A stretch of DNA of 15,000 nt, from NCBI GenBank assembly GCA_018398765.1, contig JAHBMJ010001314.1, positions 15,001-30,000 of the forward strand. The letters are read 5' to 3'. How positions within the stretch are numbered: position 1 is the stretch's first letter; each line of letters opens with the position of its first letter. The position numbers were made by a program, and so were the translations under genes. Positions 8,901 to 14,999 of this stretch are shown in pieces. Under the pieces are notes generated by a model, which searched no databases, was not told where the DNA came from, and saw only the letters and a list, made by a program, of their open reading frames with translations. The DNA comes from Chromera velia. Its lineage: Eukaryota; Sar; Chromeraceae.

Positions 8901-11263
8901 TCCATTCCAGCCCCCTGGGGCCGTGCCGTCTCCGTCTGCAGCCGTTCTCTGACACCACGGTGGTCACGTTTTTGTGGGGAGAGGCGTGGGTGGAGTCTAG
9001 AGATGACAAAGAAGAGAACGCCCCCCTCCCAGGCGTCAAGGGCGACTTGGAGGAGGACGATCAATTTGCAGTTGATAATTCCGTTGTCGTCTGCACCCCT
9101 GCGTCTTGTAATTTTGCCACAGATGAGGGGCGTGTCTCCTTACCCCCCTTTTCCCGCTCTCTGCGTCTGCGCCTTCCCTTCAAAGTCACCAAAGCGTCTG
9201 CCAACGAGTCGGCCCAGGCCGGCAGGATGAGTGAACAGATAGAGTCCCCAGAGCCTGTCACTCTATTCCCTAGAACCGGCTCGGGTGTCCCCGAAAAGCC
9301 CGAATTGACCCTCCCGATTGGCCTTGACGGCCTCAGTCGGGGGACCTCAGGAAGCCTCCAGAGCCAGAAGGCGTCGTCCATCTCCAGTTCCAACGGACAG
9401 CAGCAACAGCAGCAGGCAGCAAAGGGGGGCAGAGAACGCCTCGCACAGCTCCGAGACGCCCCCATGGGGGGATCCAAAGATGAGGCCCTGCTGCCTCCGA
9501 GGGGGTCCCTGGCCCGCCTTGAAAGCGTGTCGCCCCAAATCCCCCCCGTTTCAGCATTCGCAGAAGCCGACAGCTCCCAACCCCTCAGGCTGATGACCAC
9601 TTTTGAATTTCCCGGCCCTGTACAGCGTGAGATGTCCTCTGCAACCCCATCACCCCTGGTGAAATTCTCTTCGTCATTGGAAGCCCCTGACACCCACGCA
9701 GATAACGGACCTTCCCCCCACACTCTAGGTCTAGGTGCATCCCATCAACTGGGAAGTTCATGGACGAGGGCCACAATGAAGGCCCTCAGCCACCACAGAC
9801 TCGAAGTCTTCGCCCCACTAGCGCACGATCTCAACAGCCGATGGATCAGTTCCGAGACGTTGTTGTGCCAGATTGTCTTGAGAGCTACGAATGTTTCAAA
9901 AGCCGTCGGTGGCAGCGGGACAGGCACAGAGGGTCCCGACAGTCTCTCAGCGCTGTCCCGCTTGATCGTGCTGATCAAAAAAGTGCGCATCCGTGTCGGG
10001 CCTGGAGGCAGTGCCTCCGTGAGTGCAACTCCCACTGCCGGGGGGAGACTCCAAGGGGACGAGGACGGGGGTCGCGTCCCTCCCCTGACGGTCCGCCTGG
10101 TGTCTCCCGAACTGAATTTGAGCGTTTCTTCTGACGGGGGGATGGAGACAGGAGGGAAGGGGAGAAGATGTACGTTGGAGATGAAAGAAGGAACGCTTGA
10201 GGCAGAAGGTACGTGGGTGAGGGGTTGAGTGATAACAAGATGGAAAGGAAGTCGGATCAGTCTAGCATTTTGTTGTTTTTCTTTCTTCGGTTCGTCCGTG
10301 AGATGGTGGAATTTTTTTGAATAAATCAAAGAAAGGCAGAGAGAAAGCCGAAGAAAGAGAAAGACAGACAGAGGGAACGAAGAAATGGAAGAAAGAGGGG
10401 AAAGGTAAGAAGCAAAGAGAGAAAGACATTGCCCTCTTTTGTTTTTGTGCCCGATTCAAGAGTGTGCCCCGTTCGTGCATGCCTGATGGACGACTTGCAA
10501 CAGAAAGAACATGGTTCAAGTTTCCTTTTTGTGCACTTGCATCCCCTTGTTGTATGCAGCCCCAACCCAGGCAAGACTGCACCCAGGCCAGCAGACTTTC
10601 CTCCTACTGGAGGTTCGAGCTTCAGCAGCAGGAGTAGGGGGGAGGGAGGGGGACGGTTCTCCGATGTCGGGCAGAGTGGGGGGGGGGAGGTCAAAGAGTC
10701 GGGGCCGGAAGAGTCGTGTGGGGGTCGGTCTGGGCAGGGCTCTGGATGCTATTCCGGAGAGCAGCTCCTCGAGGGCAGATGTTGAGGCAGAGAGTGATCA
10801 AGAGAAGCAGAAGGAGAAGGAAAAGGAAAAGGACGAAGAAGTGCGGACAGGAGAGGAAGAGCTAGAGGCCCCTCAGGCTGGTGACGCTTCTGTCTCCCAG
10901 GCAGCAGCCTCCCTGCCAGCAGGAGCACTGACGAGGATTGTCAGCACCCGCACTGGCGTTGGAGGAGGAGGGAGTCCCGGGAGCAGGACGGGGGTGTGTG
11001 ACGAGATTGACTGCGACCTGGTGTTTGACTGCACTCAGTTGGACCCTTCGGAGACAGAGGCTTTGGGGGGTTGTGGAGCTGTGACAAAAGGAGGAGACAG
11101 TGGCGGAACACCACCGTCATCAGGGGATGCAGAGGCGGAAATGGATGGAATGAGAGAGAGCAAGCAGGAGTCTTTGGCAGCAAGAGTCTCTTCGCGACCT
11201 GCTCGCTTTGACTTTGAGTGGGTGGTGCCGTTGCGGATACCGGTTTACAGATACTCAACATAA
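1461..11263 (+). CDS. TRAPPC10: TRAPP II complex subunit TRAPPC10 / Trs130 orthologue, nine exons
   Basis: Exons: 1461-2168, 2540-2857, 3252-3392, 3566-3662, 4181-4518, 4765-5241, 5764-6237, 6707-10208, 10560-11263. The joined frame has 2253 codons including the stop, giving 2252 residues. Trs130/TRAPPC10 is a large subunit of the TRAPP II tether, which acts on Rab GTPases (Ypt31/32, Rab11 class) at the late Golgi and recycling endosomes. The spliced protein follows the family in order: an N-terminal segment with LVHVFFCKCETTDAYKST (residues 127-144), then a helical region (the ALALVHE...EAFELYDALE junction matches the family's ELAF.FE...AL.QYDELD block), FFDYKQYVFARKC (about 402-414), ISALLVFAQRQLMQLG (about 670-685), and a C-terminal beta-rich half with an EPGRNEF.IYW block near residue 1405. 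Family members I know are about 1100-1260 residues; the excess is low-complexity insertion. All introns preserve phase. The start is the first ATG of the open frame (an in-frame TGA is at 1431); an upstream coding exon cannot be excluded. Confidence 0.87.
2387..2454. repeat. Compound microsatellite in intron 1: (GT)14-(GA)n-(CAGA)n
   Basis: Fourteen GT units (2387-2414) run into a GA tract (2415-2430) and then CAGA-type units to about 2454. It lies inside the 371-base intron 1 (2169-2539) of TRAPPC10. Confidence 0.9.
2540..2857 (+). CDS. TRAPPC10: TRAPPC10 exon 2 (residues 237-342)
   Basis: It follows a GTGTGCAG acceptor in phase 0 and begins IFVQRLKECVGSAVELRCNR, matching the helix after the N-terminal domain. 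A Gly/Gln-rich insert follows, then MPFCQLFVIGEALALVHEK. I end it at the donor GTTCGT (2858) because this is the in-phase choice that gives ALALVHEKCCRFP joined to EAFELYD, the same spacing as in known TRAPPC10 proteins. Confidence 0.78.
2953..2991. repeat. (TTTC)n tetranucleotide repeat in intron 2
   Basis: About nine perfect TTTC units lie in the 394-base intron 2 (2858-3251). This intron is overwhelmingly pyrimidine on the plus strand and ends with a further CT tract (about 3208-3248) that serves as the polypyrimidine tract. Confidence 0.9.
3252..3392 (+). CDS. TRAPPC10: TRAPPC10 exon 3 (residues 343-389)
   Basis: It is 47 codons in phase 0, after a CTCTGCAG acceptor and before the donor GTGCGT. 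It encodes EAFELYDALERFPLHPHG, matching the family's AL.QYDELD segment, then ends at SLGRKQ. Confidence 0.85.
3429..3454. repeat. (AAGAG)n pentanucleotide repeat in intron 3
   Basis: Five or so AAGAG units are followed by a G run, inside the short 173-base intron 3 (3393-3565). Confidence 0.85.
3566..3662 (+). CDS. TRAPPC10: TRAPPC10 exon 4 (residues 390-422)
   Basis: It encodes VRAQLRDSEATFFDYKQYVF and then ARKCQLLLQNRN, the counterpart of the well conserved family motif (F)DLRSYLFSRQ..LL. It ends in phase 1 at donor GTCAGT. Joined to the next exon it gives RNLNEILKEGTFFV, which matches the family's RP.EVA.RG..FI pattern, so the 518-base intron that follows is well supported. Confidence 0.85.
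3663..4180 (+). other. Intron 4 of TRAPPC10
   Basis: The donor is GTCAGT and the acceptor GGATGTGCAG; 518 bases. It contains pyrimidine-rich stretches and a decoy exon-like segment ending at a GTGAGT (3876), but skipping straight to 4181 restores the conserved family spacing and is the only phase-compatible join that does so. Confidence 0.8.
4181..4518 (+). CDS. TRAPPC10: TRAPPC10 exon 5 (residues 422-534)
   Basis: After acceptor GTGCAG it must be read in phase 1, because the other two frames meet stops at once. It encodes NEILKEGTFFVPELARELF, an Arg/Glu-rich helix (RKRAERLRERR), an acidic Gly-rich insert, and VWSFLAAINLVGLAL, the counterpart of the W....CL helix of the family. I chose the donor GTCGGT at 4519 over GTATCT at 4534 because all other donors here fit GTNNGT. 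Confidence 0.78.
4765..5241 (+). CDS. TRAPPC10: TRAPPC10 exon 6 (residues 535-693)
   Basis: After acceptor TTGCAG it begins PAAMFTDPLENEGE. It carries a Gly/Ala-rich stretch, a Lys/Glu/Asp-rich charged tract of about 30 residues (KDKEKEKEKD and neighbours, around 5040-5110), and ends with ISALLVFAQRQLMQLGTWRR, similar to the family helix L...A..KL..LG. The donor is GTCAGT at 5242, phase 0. Confidence 0.75.
5242..5763 (+). other. Intron 6 of TRAPPC10, with a possible extra exon at 5357-5590
   Basis: The donor is GTCAGT and the acceptor CCTGCAG, 522 bases. Positions 5357-5590 stay open in phase 0 (78 codons, starting SLTETCRKYS) and are flanked by CGACAG and GTGACG, so they could be an extra exon. 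Both sites depart from the pattern of the other introns here and the peptide is not family-like, so I leave it out of the main model. Confidence 0.65.
5764..6237 (+). CDS. TRAPPC10: TRAPPC10 exon 7 (residues 694-851)
   Basis: After acceptor CCTGCAG it begins WAALSDFRPLS, has an Ala/Gln/Ser-rich segment, then a helical region RARHAAVMQLHAGAQLLENG followed by GRPRQAAVLADQVASMAFQE. This matches the family's region of paired helices (in plants, the block with YF..G....A). It ends in phase 0 at the strong donor GTAAGT. Confidence 0.78.
6238..6706 (+). other. Intron 7 of TRAPPC10
   Basis: The donor is GTAAGT and the acceptor TTTCAG; 469 bases, rich in CT and TTC runs, with no further open coding segment that I recognise. 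Confidence 0.8.
6707..10208 (+). CDS. TRAPPC10: TRAPPC10 exon 8, giant exon (residues 852-2019)
   Basis: After a TTTCAG acceptor it continues the helical block (LWLTARELYAQAVRHVSD) and then runs 3.5 kb without a stop. Family-like parts are the C-terminal beta-rich half: GPLDNVRVAVSIAVLPP, a segment near 1399-1422 with IEPGRNEFWIYWKC, ILGGRNILSVCIS (near 1553), and SSETLLCQIVLRATN (near 1900). Between them lie long disordered inserts, including an Arg/Ser-rich stretch (7610-7750), a poly-Gln run and many Gly/Pro/Ser blocks. The donor is GTACGT at 10209, phase 1. Confidence 0.85.
10209..10559 (+). other. Intron 8 of TRAPPC10
   Basis: The donor is GTACGT and the acceptor TATGCAG; 351 bases. It contains a purine-rich tract at about 10325-10430 on the plus strand (AGAAAG and GACAGA units), opposite in sense to the pyrimidine-rich earlier introns. 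Confidence 0.8.
10560..11263 (+). CDS. TRAPPC10: TRAPPC10 exon 9, C-terminus (residues 2019-2252)
   Basis: Acceptor TATGCAG is followed by phase 1, giving the join TLEAE-A-PTQARLHPGQQT and then FLLLEVRAS, which reads as the 'PG....L.V' strand of a beta-sandwich domain. It has a Lys/Glu tract (KQKEKEKEKDEEV), an acidic segment CDEIDCDLVFDCTQLD, and ends RIPVYRYST with a TAA at 11261-11263. Confidence 0.82.
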
Positions 11264-11805
11264 ATGAACGATGATATTATAAATGATTATCTACATTAAT
11301 TAAATTCAATTAAACTATTGCTGGAATTACATTAATTAGAAATCTTTAAGAATTTGTTTTTATATTATAGTCACATAATAGATTAGAAGTGTGTACGCCT
11401 ACGTGTAGACACAATGTCGCACATGGAGCCAATAATGTTGCAATGAAATAATATCAATGAAACTATGTAAAACTAGTAACCATGAAACATAACCTCAGAG
11501 TTAATATTGAAACTAGCATTGATCGAGAAAAAAACTGTTACATACCGATATAGCCCGAAGTAGCCCTACAGGTTGAGTCACTTGAATGTAAAGACCGTGT
11601 AGTTGTACTCACTGTCGCAGTTACAGCGGTGATCAAATCATGACATAGAGTGATTCTTACGTATTAAAATTTTTATACGTATAGTAATACTATACACGAT
11701 TTCTATATATATGCATATACTAAGAACTTTCTACATGGGTTGTCCTCAAAGCCTTGTTAGTGGCTTGGGATTTGGCGTCGCTAAATCTAGGATTTAACCC
11801 TCAAT

Positions 11806-11819
11806 CATCATCATCATCA
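11806..11819. repeat. Short (CAT)n microsatellite after an imperfect hairpin
   Basis: About four to five ATC/CAT units follow GATTT-GGCGTCGCT-AAATC and GGATTTAACCC. A hairpin plus short simple-repeat tail is typical of the ends of short interspersed elements, but no full element is recognised. Confidence 0.5.
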
Positions 11820-12054
11820 ACATATATTAAAGGATGATTTTACCGATCTTATTTTGATTATATAGATTTTATTAAATTTTAATAACTTTAATTGAATTAC
11901 ATGCAAAGCAAGATAATATAATACATATTTTAGTGCATATTAACATCAATCAATATGAAATACGGGTTAAATCGAAATACATTTATTCAAATATTAAAAT
12001 GTTATACTTTGAGTAGACACATACATGCACACGCGGTGTACACATGCACACGGT

Positions 12055-12061
12055 GCACACA

Positions 12062-12103
<42 letters not shown>

Positions 12104-12134
12104 GTCACACACACACGAACGCACGCACGCACGC
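12055..12134. repeat. (CA)n microsatellite grading into (CACG)n
   Basis: CA units run from about 12055 to 12099 with one T interruption, then a short break, another CA run, and ACGC tetranucleotide units to about 12134. It lies downstream of the 3' end of the minus-strand gene. Confidence 0.9.
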
Positions 12135-12372
12135 AGCAGGCACACACCCACACGATTTGCTTTCTTTCTTAATTTCATATAGACTTTCTTCATATCCTCC
12201 AACAGTGCAACTGAGGATGCAGCTTGTCAAATTCACTGTCCAATGTCCATGCACAAATCGGTCTTCAACAATCAAGTCTGCGCATTGTCAGGGGTGCAAG
12301 TAAAACTTTTCAGGTTGTGTGATTTGGCTGGGTGCTGATGACCCTTTCTGTACCAAATTTGAAACTTTTCCC

Positions 12373-13470
12373 TCAAAAAATTACTACAAGGTCTTCTGGC
12401 ATGGGGACCTTTATCAAGGGGCCGTATCCGGCGTCATCTACTTTCTTTTGGATTTTCTTCATCAACTCATTCGTTCTGTCAAACAGGTCGTCAAGGACCT
12501 CCTGATATACCCGATCTTCTTCTGCAGTCAGCTGTTCCTTGGGGAGGTTAAAGTCGGCTCTGTAGTCGGGCCGGCGTCCGTTCGTGAAAGTGATGTCTAC
12601 CTTGTACCTTTTGTCGAGGATCATGGTCCTCCCGCCTTTCTCTTTGTATTCAAAATTCGGTGACTGGAGTAGCGCCTTGATGGTAACAACCAATTCCCCC
12701 GCTACAACATGTGGTGTTAGACTCAGATTGGACTCCTCGAGGGACAGAAGTTTGACTGTCGCCCCGTTCTTCAATTTTGTTTCCTGCTTTTTGAAGTCTT
12801 CGACCATTTTGGCGAGGTTTTTCAGACCGGTTTTCATACCTGCGACAAATTCGTCTTTTACCTTGTCGTCCTTCATTTGTGAAAACATCTTACTGATTGC
12901 GTTGAGTTTCGGTGAATCAGGAAGACGCGCCCTAAACAAACGTCCCTTGTCGTTGCTGAGATTGTGGAAGGCAACTTTTGTGGGTTTTTTCTCGCCCTCT
13001 CGATCGTCCCATCCAAGTTGGATGTTGAGCGATCCCAGGCTGGTATGGTCCCCTTCCTTTTCTTTCGTGGAAATCTCAACCTTGCCCTCAATCCCACCTT
13101 CGTCGACGTTTGTCTTGAAAGAAAGGTTGTTGATATTTACGTTATACTTGTTGATGTTGAAAATCTGCGCACTTGCAGAGTGCAGGGCAATGCAGTTGAG
13201 CTTGACCGTCGGAATTTCGAGCTCTACTTTCAGAAGTGCGAGGACGGCGTTAATCTGAACAACTGGGAGCTCCTGTATCATAGACTGCAGCCGTGGGTCC
13301 GCTGAGAATGTACATTCTCCCGACTGAACCGTCTCCGCAAGAACCTCTCGGTCTGTCGTTCCCAGGCTTTGGACCTCTCTCTGTGTCTGAAGGGAGAGTG
13401 CACTGCACCTGTGGAGAACCACTGACAAAACCAGGAGCAAGGTGAAGAAAAGATTGCCCGCGGATTTCAT
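12373..13470 (-). CDS. Secreted protein of unknown family, 365 residues, single exon
   Basis: I do not recognise the family. The ATG at 13470 is preceded by a run of A and opens MKSAGNLFFTLLLVLSVVLH, a textbook signal peptide: a Lys, a hydrophobic core at about residues 7-19, and a likely cleavage after CSA (residue 24). The mature part has two cysteines (C53, C93), which could form one disulfide, and three N-glycosylation sequons (N115, N170, N248, each N-L-S). The middle (about 86-150) alternates polar and hydrophobic residues like beta strands, 185-235 is Lys-rich and helical in character, and 315-345 forms an amphipathic helix before a short hydrophobic end LVVIF. No transmembrane segment follows the signal, so it is probably soluble and lumenal or secreted. 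The frame stays open 57 codons upstream to 13641, but using that start would bury the signal peptide, so 13470 is preferred. A lipid-binding beta fold is possible but unproven. Confidence 0.8.
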   Translation of the reverse strand: MKSAGNLFFTLLLVLSVVLHRCSALSLQTQREVQSLGTTDREVLAETVQSGECTFSADPRLQSMIQELPVVQINAVLALLKVELEIPTVKLNCIALHSASAQIFNINKYNVNINNLSFKTNVDEGGIEGKVEISTKEKEGDHTSLGSLNIQLGWDDREGEKKPTKVAFHNLSNDKGRLFRARLPDSPKLNAISKMFSQMKDDKVKDEFVAGMKTGLKNLAKMVEDFKKQETKLKNGATVKLLSLEESNLSLTPHVVAGELVVTIKALLQSPNFEYKEKGGRTMILDKRYKVDITFTNGRRPDYRADFNLPKEQLTAEEDRVYQEVLDDLFDRTNELMKKIQKKVDDAGYGPLIKVPMPEDLVVIF

Positions 13471-13656
13471 TTTTTTGCGGGCGGACTGTCCAGTGTGTGC
13501 AACATGCACTTCTCCGGAAGGACCGCTCAGGGCGGATCGAAGAAATTGGGAGACCTCAAAAGTGTTGCTTGTGGATGCTAACAAGGCATGCAGAAGGGTC
13601 TTGACCTTGATATTCCTTCTTGCCATCCGTGTCTTGAGCATAGCAACTCACTGATG

Positions 13657-13668
13657 TGTATATATAGG
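13657..13668 (-). promoter_or_regulatory. TATA-like box of the secreted-protein gene (proximal copy)
   Basis: On the minus strand this reads CCTATATATACA. It lies about 190 bases before the start codon at 13470, suggesting transcription begins near 13630 and a leader of about 160 bases. The same 12 bases recur at 13694-13705. Confidence 0.45.
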
Positions 13669-13693
13669 CATTTTGCATGTATATGCATGTGAC

Positions 13694-13705
13694 TGTATAT
13701 ATAGG
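13694..13705 (-). promoter_or_regulatory. Second copy of the TATA-like 12-mer
   Basis: It is identical to 13657-13668 and offset by 37 bases. It may be an alternative TATA box or a chance duplication within an AT-rich run. Confidence 0.35.
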
Positions 13706-13800
13706 TTTTCATAGTCGGTCGTTGTTGAAGTCGATCATGCATGAAGATCCGACGATTCATGCGACGATTTATTATGAATATTAATAATGTCGATCACTGT

Positions 13801-13818
13801 ATACGTACGCGTACGTAT
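13801..13818. repeat. 18-bp perfect palindrome
   Basis: ATACGTACGCGTACGTAT equals its own reverse complement. It lies about 330 bases upstream of the secreted-protein start codon. It is a candidate site for a dimeric DNA-binding protein; the role is inference. Confidence 0.6.
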
Positions 13819-13866
13819 CGATGTGCACGCAGATATATATGATATACAGACAGAACTGACTTTGGT

Positions 13867-13885
13867 GCGCGCGCAAAGCGCGCGC
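13867..13885. repeat. GC-only hairpin (8-bp stem, AAA loop)
   Basis: GCGCGCGC at 13867-13874 pairs with GCGCGCGC at 13878-13885 across the loop AAA. It stands out from AT-rich surroundings and resembles the hairpin at 328-346. Confidence 0.6.
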
Positions 13886-14111
13886 GACTGCTATGACTTA
13901 ATTGATTGACATGCAGTTTATATACATACGTATGTGTACTACATTGTTATGTAGAAGGCACACTCCTATAGCTATATAGCTCTGACAATGAACCTACTTA
14001 TATACACAACTGCCGTTTTTTCATTTACCCGGCACAGTCCAGCACTGTTTTTGTCAGAGCTTCTGAAAATTTGTTTCGCTTCTGGGGCATAACAAGTCCA
14101 TAACGATCCTC

Positions 14112-14519
14112 GACTTATACCGTGTACACTTGAATTTTGCAATTTCGTCACAGGATGTGATTCGGGATTTATTTTTTTTAAAAAAAAAAAGTTTTCAGAT
14201 GTATGCTGGGGGCCCCCAACATGTTGGGGAAGGGGCCCCGACATTCTACTTCCATGTCCAACGACTTTCCGGGGCCCAATTCAATTTGTTCGAAATTCAG
14301 ATTCAGATATGACGAAATTCAGTCTGTCAGATCTGAATCTAAATTTCGAATAAATTGAATCGGGCCCCGGAAAGTCATCAGGCATGCAAGTGAAGTGCCG
14401 GGGCCCCTTCTTCAACATGTTGGGGGCCCCCAGCATATATTTCAAAACTCATTTTTTTTTGTCCGAAATTAATCCGAATCAAGTGCGCTGTGCAAATTTC
14501 AGCTGAACACGATATAGTC
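14112..14519. mobile_element. Foldback element / MITE-like long inverted repeat, about 408 bp
   Basis: The two halves are inverted copies. The strongest part pairs 14203-14308 with about 14331-14436: each arm has ATGCTGGGGGCCCCCAACAT, GGGGCCCC, GACTTTCCGGGGCCC, ATTCAATTT and AGATTCAGAT-like words in mirrored order, leaving a loop of about 22 bases (14309-14330). Weaker pairing continues outward through GATTCGG (14159) to GACTTATA (14112) and its inverse TATAGTC ending at 14519, with small indels and A/T runs. It encodes no protein, so if mobile it would depend on a transposase elsewhere. No clear target-site duplication is visible, so the exact ends are approximate. Confidence 0.65.
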
Positions 14520-14711
14520 CCTTCAAAGATGCAACAGTTACAATATCTGAACATCATACAGCAATAGTTGCATAATGTTTTAACTGTTTGACTGATGGAC
14601 TTAAAGAGATTTGTTCTTGTTTGAGCTGTGTAATCTCTATCAATCTCTCTTGTTGCACCTTCTGTCTCAAAATCGAAGTCTGATTCAATATGATTCAGCC
14701 ATCTTCACTGC
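14520..14711. other. Short AT-rich spacer
   Basis: Between the foldback element and the partial minus-strand frame I see no gene, RNA or clear repeat. If the frame at the right edge is a 3' exon, this would hold its 3' UTR. Confidence 0.4.
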
Positions 14712-14999
14712 TTAAGTGAAAAATTTAGTTAAACTGCTTGATTTGGGAAGTGTCCCTTGTGATCGTCTCCTGTTGAGCTGTGTTTGCCAAATCATGCCAC
14801 AGCAGGTCTCCTTTAATATGTGACCTTGAGTGAGAGGGCGATTGAGGAGAACTTCTAATGCCAAATTTGTATGAACCTGGCTGAGGAACCATACACAATA
14901 AACTGCCAAGTGCACCACATGTTCTGTGTCCGTTGCATAAGACAATAGGTATATCAAGGCAAGTGGTGCTACTCCACGTGCCACAAAGAATTCTTTGCA
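14712..14999 (-). CDS. Partial open frame, armadillo-repeat-like, running off the right edge
   Basis: Read from the window edge on the minus strand, this frame is open for about 95 codons to a TAA at 14712-14714. The first half reads CKEFFVARGVAPLALIYLL, followed by SYATDTEHVVHLAVYCVWFL. The pattern G-V-x-P-L, L-L about five residues on, then A-x-x-x-x-W-x-L resembles helices 2 and 3 of an armadillo/HEAT repeat. The second half is less convincing, and a splice donor is possible at SQ|VH (CAG|GTTCAT), which would shorten the exon. No start codon in the window is credible, so the gene would begin outside. It may also be a relic. Confidence 0.3.
   Translation of the reverse strand, partial: CKEFFVARGVAPLALIYLLSYATDTEHVVHLAVYCVWFLSQVHTNLALEVLLNRPLTQGHILKETCCGMIWQTQLNRRRSQGTLPKSSSLTKFFT

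Larger units (their letters stand above)
11264..12372. other. AT-rich intergenic block between convergent genes
   Basis: Directly after the TRAPPC10 stop the composition changes to AT-rich. No coding segment is visible. It must hold the 3' UTRs of both convergent genes; I see no clear AATAAA near either stop. It contains a repeated word TACATTAAT (11292 and 11329), an imperfect hairpin with a CAT microsatellite near 11770-11819, and the (CA)n tract at 12055-12099. About 12180-12372 is less AT-rich and is probably the 3' UTR of the minus-strand gene. Confidence 0.7.
13471..14111. other. Promoter region and palindrome-rich intergenic DNA
   Basis: No gene is visible apart from the upstream extension of the minus-strand frame to 13641. 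It holds two TATA-like copies (13657-13668 and 13694-13705), TGCATG words, an 18-bp perfect palindrome at 13801-13818, a GC-only hairpin at 13867-13885 and short AT palindromes such as GCTATATAGC at 13971-13980. Confidence 0.6.

Noticed and set aside
9061-9723. Minus-strand open frame of 220 codons
   Set aside because: It is also antisense to the TRAPPC10 giant exon and contains only composition-driven residues such as a poly-Cys run opposite the poly-Gln codons.
12005-12140. Open frames across the (CA)n tract on both strands
   Set aside because: They are translations of a microsatellite (Thr-His or Cys-Val runs), not genes.
13471-13641. N-terminal extension of the secreted protein to an ATG at 13641
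   Set aside because: It would place 57 residues before a clear signal peptide, and the ATG at 13470 has an A-rich context. It also lies too close to the TATA-like box at 13657-13668 for a leader.
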